Below are positions 1-7,125 of a stretch of DNA of 21,190 nt, piece after piece; positions within the stretch are counted from its first letter, which is position 1, and every line of letters begins with the position of its first letter. The translations under genes were made by a program, and so were the position numbers. The DNA is from Trichosporon coremiiforme (taxonomy: Eukaryota; Basidiomycota; Tremellomycetes; Trichosporonales; Trichosporonaceae): NCBI GenBank assembly GCA_039545355.1, contig BCJJ01000099.1, positions 1 through 21,190 on the forward strand, written 5' to 3'. The notes below the pieces were generated by a model. The model worked only from the letters and a program-made list of their open reading frames with translations. It had not been told where the DNA came from and did no database searches.

Positions 1-72
1 CACATTCCCTCAAACAGGAGGATCCGAGGTGTGAAGCACATTCCCTCAAACAGGAGGATCCGAGGTGTGAAG
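1..72. repeat. Two tandem copies of a 36-bp repeat
   Basis: Positions 1-36 and 37-72 are identical. The unit length is a multiple of three, so the repeat preserves the reading frame of the partial gene. It sits at the very edge of the window, so the copy number could be larger outside or could be an assembly artefact. Confidence 0.9.
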
Positions 73-236
73 GGGCTGTTGGAGCTGACGACCAGATCAA
101 CTACTCCACTGGCAAGGCTGAGAAGCGTAACGGTGGCCCGGCCGTCCTCGGCTCGCTGTCTCTGCTTGGTCTCATTGGCGGCGTCGTCTACACCTCGGTC
201 GTCGAGTGCCGCAAGCTCCTTGCTGCTGGCCTCTAA
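3..236 (+). CDS. 3' end of an unidentified gene with a C-terminal membrane segment (partial)
   Basis: I do not recognise this protein. The frame that starts at position 3 is open to a TAA at 234-236 and uses C/G-ending codons like the real genes here. An alternative frame ending at 240 lacks that bias. The last 49 or so residues begin GADDQINYSTGK, pass a basic KAEKR stretch, then form one hydrophobic helix (about GPAVLGSLSLLGLIGGVVY), followed by a short Cys/Lys-containing tail ending LLAAGL. This suggests a membrane or tail-anchored protein. The upstream 72 bases are two copies of a 36-bp repeat that stays in frame as a 12-residue unit (HSLKQEDPRCE plus A or G). The repeat also contains CTCAAACAG, which could be an intron 3' splice site, so the repeat may be partly intronic. 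The start codon lies outside the window. Confidence 0.55.
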   Translation, partial: HSLKQEDPRCEAHSLKQEDPRCEGAVGADDQINYSTGKAEKRNGGPAVLGSLSLLGLIGGVVYTSVVECRKLLAAGL

Positions 237-814
237 GTAGTTGTATAGCGTTTGGAAGATGCACATTTCGGAAGTAATCCGGCTCAGTTCTCGTCACCAA
301 CTCTCGCTGAGGATAGCGAAGACCTAGGACAAAGAACGCAAGGTACCGAGCGAGGGCTGCATCAACGTTTGTGCATAGGAACTGCTTTGGCAGCATGCAT
401 GTATGCATGCGTTGCTTCTGCCCACCTACAACCTCCATGCCAATGATGTGCTGGCTATTACGTAACATTGGGAAAGGATTTGTTACGTAATGTTCCACCT
501 CCCAGCGAGTGCTGCTTTGTTGACGTTGTTGACATCGATGTCAAGCGACCGTGTTGCACTCAGCAGACCTCCCCTTGCCCTCACCTACGAGCATCCCACA
601 CCAAAAGCGGGCCCAGCCCCCTCCCGCTCTTCACGGCCATCTCGCTCGACACTCGCCACCTCCGCCTGTCAAGAAACGACCCTGTTACGACCCAACACGA
701 CGCGACTGATTTCTCGCCGCCCAAATCCTCTCAAAGTCAATCCCTGAACCCCTTTGCTCTTACCGACCGAACATTGTCATCCTCCTCCACCAGTCTCATT
801 GCATCCACCCTGCC
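237..814. other. Intergenic region: 3' flank of the partial gene and promoter/leader of the BRCT gene
   Basis: No credible coding sequence is seen. The region holds a GCATGCAT/ATGCATGC palindrome (393-410), two TTACGTAA sites in an 11-bp inverted repeat (457-491), and a pyrimidine-rich stretch from about 560 to the BRCT start, as expected of a fungal 5' leader. An ACGCGA sequence at 700-705 resembles the MCB cell-cycle element only weakly. Confidence 0.6.
457..491. promoter_or_regulatory. Paired TTACGTAA bZIP (Yap-type) sites in an inverted repeat
   Basis: TTACGTAA occurs at 458-465 and again at 483-490. Each sits in an 11-bp arm (457-467 and 481-491) that is the exact reverse complement of the other, with a 13-bp spacer. 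TTACGTAA is the known high-affinity site for fungal Yap/Pap1-type bZIP factors. It lies about 325 bp upstream of the BRCT gene start. Occupancy is inferred. Confidence 0.5.
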
Positions 815-3331
815 ATGTACTCTGCGGGAGTAGCAACGCGAACCCGCTCACGTGCCACCCTCTCATCGGCCGCATCTATCAAGAAGCCGGTCGTCAAGCA
901 TGTGCGGTCTACGAGACGGCACCCGCTTCCTCCAACCGCTGAACCGATCCCGGCTGAGTTACGGGGGAAGCGGAAGCTGTCTGGCGGAGAAGCACCGTCA
1001 AAGAGACGGAGAGGCAACCCCAGGTCTTCTGGCATCTCGGGCGCAGAAGATGTCTCAATGACGAGTGACTCTGGAGAGAGTAACGGTACGCCGAACAGCA
1101 GCCTGACATCCTCCGACAGCTCTTCGCACTTCATTCTAGCGACCCCGTCCAAGGCTCCTGCATCGACCGCTTCCGAACCTATCCCCAAGCCTACACAGAT
1201 CCAATCCTCCTTCACGCCTTTTCACACTGCCCCTTCAACCCCGATGATCGGCAACGCTGAGGCAGGACCGTCGACACCCCCATCTGACCGTCCTTCTGAC
1301 CTTCCCTCCGCCTTCCCTGCGACACCCGCCGCCCAGATGTCTCAATCTCAGCCCATCGAGCCTACTCCTGCGCGAGAGATCCTCCGTCTGACACCTAAAG
1401 AGCTCAAGACTGCAGCCGACAACATGCTTCCGCGGCCCCCTACACCTCCCAAGGCCACCGAGCGCTCAGCTCGAAATGGCTACCCCGCTTGGGCCACTCC
1501 GAAAACAACAGTCAAGAAGCCGCCTTCAGCGTTCTTCACGCGGCAAGCGATGACCACAGCTCGACCCGGAATTCGAGCACCCGAACCTGTGCAGCCGATA
1601 CCGTTTGATTTGCAGCCTCAGGTGCACCTGCTGCCCCGTCTCGACAGGCAGGTAGCAGCGCTGCCGAACAGGGCCCGACCCCATCCTTTGGCCACGCCCG
1701 CTCGGCTGCCAAATCCCCCCGCCACACCTGCAACGAGGAAGATCACTGTTCCTGTTCCTTTTGGAGGGAGTGTCAGCCGAAGTACCCAAGCGGCTGCGAA
1801 TCGAGTATTGGCGACGCCTTCCAAGTCGGCGCAACCAGCGCCGCTGCTGTTCCCCGCCAAGGCTTCGGGACCTGCCCTCTCGAAGCCTCCGCCGCCGATG
1901 ATCCATATCGAGGAGACCGACGAGATGGACGTGGACAGTACCTCGGATCTTCCGACGAGCGACGCGGCTGCAGCTGACAAGGCTGACGGAATCGCGACTG
2001 GGGAGCTGGCAAAGGCAACGTCAGCCCCTGTCGCGGCGGCAGCGGAGGTCCCGCCTGCGGCACAAGTGCTTAGCGAGGATAAGGTTTCAGTCATCGCTGC
2101 AGCACCACCGAGGACACCCGCTCCCACTGCTGCAGCGCCTTTACCAACTACGGCCGCGACCACGCGCACGCTCCGCAAGCGCGCACCAACCATTGCAACC
2201 TCGCTGCCGACTCGTCGACCTCACAGCCGCCCAGCCTCAGTTGCCGGTACTGTTATAGGGCCGCTTCCCCTCAAGCCAACCACTGCTGAGGCCCCTGACA
2301 AGGTTCCAAGTGGTCCTCGATACCCGTCTTCGCTGGGCAGTGGACCGCTGAACCGGCCCGGCTCGCGGGTAGTCTCGAATAACTATCGGTCTATTTCGGC
2401 ACCCACACCAGCGTCGGCAAAGATCGAAGAATCCAGTCTCCGCTCGCTCAGCTACCCCGCCGGACGCGATAAGGAGAATGCGTCGCAGGCGCTGGTTAAG
2501 GCTAAGCCTCGCGAGTCGCTGTCCATGTCCTCACGGCGAGCTGACACGAGCCTGTGCATCTCATCTCTGGACGACACACTCGCGCGACTGAAGGCGAGGA
2601 ACAAGCCCGACTTCAAGGCGGCGCCGAAGCGTGTCCTGTCTGCTACCGTCGTACAGGACGACAAGAGTGACAAAGCGAAACTTCTCGGTCTCACACCTCG
2701 TTCTGTGTCCCTGGCCCCGATGCCGCAGTCAGAGCGTCACTCTGCGCCGTCACGCTTCCAGGTGCTGGTCGACAATTCCCGGCAGACCGCAGTGCTGAAG
2801 GGTGTTGTTGCTTTCGTTGATGTGCACAGCGCTGAGGGCACGGACGGTAGTGCACCGTTCATCAACATGCTGAAGCTCTCGGGTGCGCGCGTCCTGAAGC
2901 GACCTAGCGAGAGCTGCACGCACATCATCTACAAAGATGGCAAGCCGTCCACTGCGGCGTTCTGGCGCCGGCTGCCCGAGTCGAAGCGCCCCGAGGTCGT
3001 CGGCATTCGCTGGGTGACGATGTGCCGCGAGCGCGGCAAGTGGGTCGAGGAGGCGGGATTCCGCGTCGACCTCAACGAGCAGGACATCTTCCAAGTGGTA
3101 AGACGTCAGTCTGACGATAAGCTGAAATGCAGAAACGCAAGTCCATGGAGCCGAAGCGGCTCGAGGCTAGGCCGTTCCTTACCAAATTGTCCGCCGCCAA
3201 CCCGATGCCCCCACCCCCGCCGGTGCCAAAGAAGCAACCATATGCTAGTGAGTTAGGGCCTTTACGAACTTCCAACTGACGTCTGCCCAGCCAAGGTGTC
3301 TTCCCCCTTAAGGCAGACGACGCTCGCGTAG
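815..3331 (+). CDS. BRCT-domain nuclear protein, largely disordered, microcephalin-like
   Basis: Three exons are inferred: 815-3097, 3133-3247 and 3291-3331, giving 812 residues. Intron 1 (3098-3132, 35 nt) starts GTAAGA and ends GCAG. Intron 2 (3248-3290, 43 nt) starts GTGAGT, has a CTGAC branch sequence and ends CCCAG. Without splicing, the frame runs into different, shorter tails. Residues 1-640 are low-complexity and rich in Ser, Pro, Thr and Ala, with a bipartite basic motif near residues 52-66 (KRKL...SKRRR), a likely nuclear localisation signal. There are many S/T-P sites and a KEN motif at 553-555. A single BRCT domain spans about 658-752, with the conserved GxxW signature at 730-733 and the CTHIIYKDGKP block before it. 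The tail is basic and proline-rich. BRCT domains bind phosphopeptides, usually in DNA-damage or chromosome-cycle proteins; the fungal microcephalin-like group is the best guess. The exact role is unknown. Confidence 0.88.
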
Positions 3332-5329
3332 AAAGCGAAGTCCGCCAGATCTGTCTAAGCAACAGTCACGTGCCGCGTGCCCCGAGTTCTCTTGACCCGC
3401 ATTCATTTGTATTTGCAGCGTGTTCAGTAAAGCCGTTTAATGTATGTCTGCCACTGTTTTTGTAGTTTTGCTGCTGCTGATACGGGGATAGTTGTCCGTC
3501 CCGCCGCGTCTGCCGGTGTGGTCAACGGTCGACGCTGTGTTTTCGCCGTGTCTATGTGCAAATTTGTTACGGCACGGCCATGGCCGCTGAACGTTGGGTG
3601 AAACATGCATCGGCAGGAGACGGAGAGGCAAGTCTTCCCCAGCTGCTGTTGACTATGCCAGACGAAACAAGGTGTGGACGCAGGGTATTTGGTCGAGTTG
3701 AGAAGCTTAATCGACGGAATGGCGAGTTTTACTCAACTTCGGCTGTCGGTGATCGAAGTCCCTCTGGTCATGTCGAAGGCGGCGCTCAGCGCATAGTTTG
3801 ACTTGTGCTCGGCTTGTAGAGTTACTCTGACGTCCTTGTTAGCGCATTTCGGAACACTCGGCGGAGAGGATATCCAACTCATGAACGTCTCACAGACCCA
3901 ACTTCCACATTGTACTAGGCAACTCTGGGAGCTAACTCGGCACATGTGCCCAGACCTCACGAGTGCCCATCTTCGAGTGTCGAGTTGCATTGACTCTGCC
4001 AAGGGCGAGGGCCGTGCGTCTCTCTGCGCCGATGACAGCCCCCCCAAGGTTGCCACCAAGGTTGCCATTGTCCACAGACTCCGCCAGATCAGGGGAGATT
4101 GAAGTCTGAACCATGTATATCCCCGGCGAACCGAAAGGGAAAAGCCAAACTGCCAAACCGCCAATTCTCGCAGACAAGCTCGTTGCGCAGTCCACGACAC
4201 GCTGAGACGAATCCAGAAACGCCAAACAACGTTGCAAGAAACACGAAACTGCAGCGAAAGCTGCGCTTCACCGTGCTGTAGGTCGGTAAGTGGCTGCGTA
4301 CTCTAGCTGCAGAAGCTGCACTGTAAAAGCGTCTTGGCATGAGCTGTGCGTCGGGCACTCCCGCAAGCTTCTTAGGCATCTCCGGACCCGGTGCCGAAGA
4401 GGAGTACGAAGCGTGCCTCGGGCCTATGCTTACTCCCTCCAGCCAGCCTTACACAAGCAGCGCGCAGAGAGGGAGTGCCTGGGTAGGAGGAAACCGGGAA
4501 ATTTCAAGCAAGCAAAACGCAAACAAGCAGCAATTTGGCACCACCAATCGCCGACGCGTCATGACGACGCTCGTTGCAAGCCATCATGACTCCATGACCT
4601 TGCATCGCTTTCGAACCCTTCTCGTCGTGAGGCCGGACAAGCCAGCCTCTGCACTAATCTTTCAGTTAGTCAACATTGGCCAACGATCTAGAGGAAGAAA
4701 GGAAAGAGCGGTTGACTTCGAGCATGGAGACAATTCGGCCAGGACATGAGTTGTCTCGGATTTTCGCTCGTCATGTCAGAGGAGGAAGACGACATGGACG
4801 ACATGTGGATCCCGTAAACCTCGTAAACTGCTGTCCCGAAACGACATTCTGAGACAGGAGCAGGTGCCGATCAGACGTCCCCATGCTCCGCGCCCATCTC
4901 CGCAGCAGTCTGGATCCAGCTAACGAACTCTAGAGCGCACAGACGTTGGGCCGTCGCGGCTGGGAGGCTGATGCTGAAACCTGAAGGCGGACCTGAGTGA
5001 GCAGCCGTCGACTCCTGAGCCAAAACAGAGATTTCTGAGAGGCAAGGTTGAGTTGCACCGTTCTCCTTGCTCTGCTTCCCTTGCTTCTCTTGCTTCCCTT
5101 CCTTCCCTGCTGCCCAGCTCCAGCTGCCCGCCCCGCTCGAGTCTCGGCACAAAGCAAAACCGGCGATAGGCCGTTGGTGGTTCCCGCAAACGGCGCGTCT
5201 GACGGTTAGAGTTAACGTCGCTGGCCCAGCTCTCGTAAGGGAGTGACGCCCCTGCCGCAGCCCTTGCCGGCCTCCCGACTGCCCGGCTGCCCGACTTGCG
5301 ACAACGATCGCTCGGCGATGCTTGGCCGC

Positions 5330-5338
5330 ATATATACA
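5330..5338 (+). promoter_or_regulatory. TATATA element upstream of the lipase
   Basis: A CATATATACA sequence lies about 265 bp before the lipase ATG and is followed by a pyrimidine-rich stretch. It is the only clear TATA-like element there. If used, the 5' leader would be about 200-240 nt long. Confidence 0.4.
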
Positions 5339-5413
5339 GGAGAGCTGGTGGTGCTCACCCCTCTTGCTTTGAGTCTCGTTCTCTTGTACTTGCATCTTCT
5401 GATTTTGGGGTGT

Positions 5414-5434
5414 CTGCTGGAGGACCTCCAGCAG
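5414..5434. repeat. Perfect 21-bp palindrome in the lipase leader
   Basis: CTGCTGGAGG and CCTCCAGCAG are exact reverse complements separated by one A. It lies between the TATATA element and the lipase ATG. It could be a dimeric DNA-binding site or a hairpin in the leader RNA; the sequence alone cannot decide. Confidence 0.7.
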
Positions 5435-5600
5435 CCCACACAACACTCCTTTGATTCTTCGTCTGGAGACGGACCGATAGGCCTCTCCGCTTGGTTTTCA
5501 GCGACATCCTCCCTCTCTGGCGTCAACTCCAGCCCCGAGCCCCTCTGGCAGCACGTTGCCCAGCAGACCATAAGCGCCTCGAGCATCTCGACTCGGCGAC

Positions 5601-7125
5601 ATGAAGTTCCTCTCTCTGGCCCTGATGGCCAGCTTGGGTTTCACCCGGGCAGAGCGTCGCAGTCGCGCCGTTGCCGTTGCCGTTGCCGAGACCGAGATCG
5701 ACATCCTCCCCAAGCGTAACCTCGACGAACGCTTCCTCCTCACGACAATCACGCAGATGACAGTCACGGACGGACCCTCGCAGGAGCTCAACAAGAGCAT
5801 GATCGACTCCTGGACCCAGACGGCTCACTATGCTAGGTAAGTTTGTTCTCCCTCAAGTCCTCGCACCCTCCGCCTCATATGCAGCTGGGAAGGGAGGCGA
5901 GTTCTGCTTGTGTAAATACGGTGTTGTTAGGCAGGTTTCGAGAAAGTCGGACGAATGACGACACGGGACGGAACGATTGCGGCAGAGGCCGAAGTCAGGT
6001 CCCGGTCCAGGGTTAGGATGAGGGATCGCCATTCCGCGCGCCGCGTCGTCATGACAGGACCGCGTCCTGAGCGCGCTGGCCCTGGGTGGCCAGCCTGTGT
6101 CCAGTCGTAATTGAGACGTATACATTGCGGAGCGCAGAGCGGTGCGCGGACTCGTCAGTCGCCCTCCGACGACGCAGTCCCAAGGCCACGAAGTACCAGA
6201 CTAGCAGCGTGCTGACCTCAGTGCGATCAGATGCGACATGAACGAGCTCAAAGCGTGGACGTGCCCGCACTGCGTCGACGAGGCGAAGGTGCTCGCGACG
6301 GGCGGGAACGACGGCATCACGCCGCTGTGGTACGTCGCGAGCAACAACTCGCACATCATTGTCTCGCTCGCGGGCACGAACACGAAGCGGCTCGACAGCA
6401 TCAACACAAACCTGCAGTTCCTGTCCCTTGTACCTTTGCAGGAGCACTTCCCGAACACGCTCATGTCGGGCGTACGTCTGCACTCGGGGTACTACCAGGC
6501 GTTCATCCTGATCCAGGACGCCATCATGAGCGCGATCAAGTCCGAGATCGACAACACGGCCACAAAGGAGATCATCGTGACTGGACACTCGCTCGGTGGC
6601 GCCATTGGGTCCATCCTTGCGACGTATCTCCTTCTGCAGTTCCCGAACAAAGTGACAGGCCGCTTTTTCGCCCCGCCCCGACAGGGTAACCAGGCCTGGG
6701 CCGACTATGTCGACAAGCTCTCCAAGGGCCGGATCCAGCACATGAACAACTTCAACGACATCGTGCCCCACCTCCCGCCCCGAGCGCTCGACTACAGGCA
6801 CTACGGCCACGAGATCTACATCACGTCCTGGGGCGGGGAGGGATACATCTCGTGCGAGGGGCAGGAGAACCGCAAGTGCACCGGCCAGTTCATGCGTGCC
6901 GAGGAGCTTATTGGGTCCCTCGTGCCGCATCTTGATGCCATCGTGCACTCTGGTCCGTACGCAGGGGTCATGATGGGCTGCGTCGGCGACTTCCAGAAGG
7001 TCGGAGATGCGGGTGAGGAGAAGCCGACGAAGCAGGGCACAACAAAGAAGCCGCAGCAGAGCGAGGAGGAGAAGAAGAAGGCCGAGGAGGAGCAAAAGAA
7101 GGAGGACGACAACGAGAAGGAGTAG
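5601..7125 (+). CDS. Secreted class-3 lipase (alpha/beta hydrolase)
   Basis: This is a triacylglycerol-lipase-family hydrolase. Exons are 5601-5836 and 6222-7125 (379 residues); an in-frame acceptor 9 nt later (exon from 6231, 376 residues) is equally possible. An in-frame TAA at 5571 supports this start. Residues 1-17 form a signal peptide (FLSLALMASLGF core). LPKR at about 37-40 is a likely Kex2-type propeptide site. The WTCPHC motif marks the family's N-terminal region. The nucleophile elbow GHSLGG gives Ser202, NDIVPHLPP gives Asp258, and the C-terminal His is His321 (HSGPY) or His315 (PHL). These form the expected Ser-Asp-His triad at class-3 spacing. A CSGQEN-like segment (CEGQENRKC) fits the conserved late disulfide region. 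After about residue 335 comes an odd tail rich in Lys and Glu, ending EKE, which is not part of the fold. The product is probably extracellular or wall-associated; the substrate is unknown. Confidence 0.9.
5837..6221 (+). other. Long intron of the lipase gene with tandem acceptors
   Basis: The donor GTAAGT follows the second base of an AG-split codon. Two AG acceptors, ending at 6221 and 6230, both restore the downstream lipase frame and differ by three codons. A CTGAC sequence at 6212-6216 is very close to the first AG and about 15 nt from the second. At about 385-394 nt it is far longer than most introns here. It holds two neighbouring hairpins: CAGGAC-CGC-GTCCTG (6055-6069) and GCTGGCC-6 nt-GGCCAGC (6075-6094). 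A missed micro-exon cannot be excluded. Confidence 0.6.

Larger units (their letters stand above)
3332..5600. other. Gene-poor intergenic region with the lipase promoter at its right end
   Basis: Several open frames of 60-190 codons occur on both strands, but none shows the codon bias, splice signals or motifs of the real genes here. A 12-bp tandem duplication (CCAAGGTTGCCA, 4044-4055 and 4056-4067) is the only repeat seen in the left part. From about 5050 onward the sequence becomes pyrimidine-rich (CTTCCCTTGC-type runs at 5070-5120). It then shows a TATATA box and a perfect palindrome, consistent with a promoter and leader for the lipase. Confidence 0.5.

Noticed and set aside
3733..4200. 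A 155-codon minus-strand frame
   Set aside because: Its composition is unlike the real genes, it has no domain, and competing frames overlap it on the other strand.
4871..5446. A 191-codon minus-strand frame upstream of the lipase
   Set aside because: It has no motif or codon bias, and it covers the TATATA element and palindrome that fit the lipase promoter.
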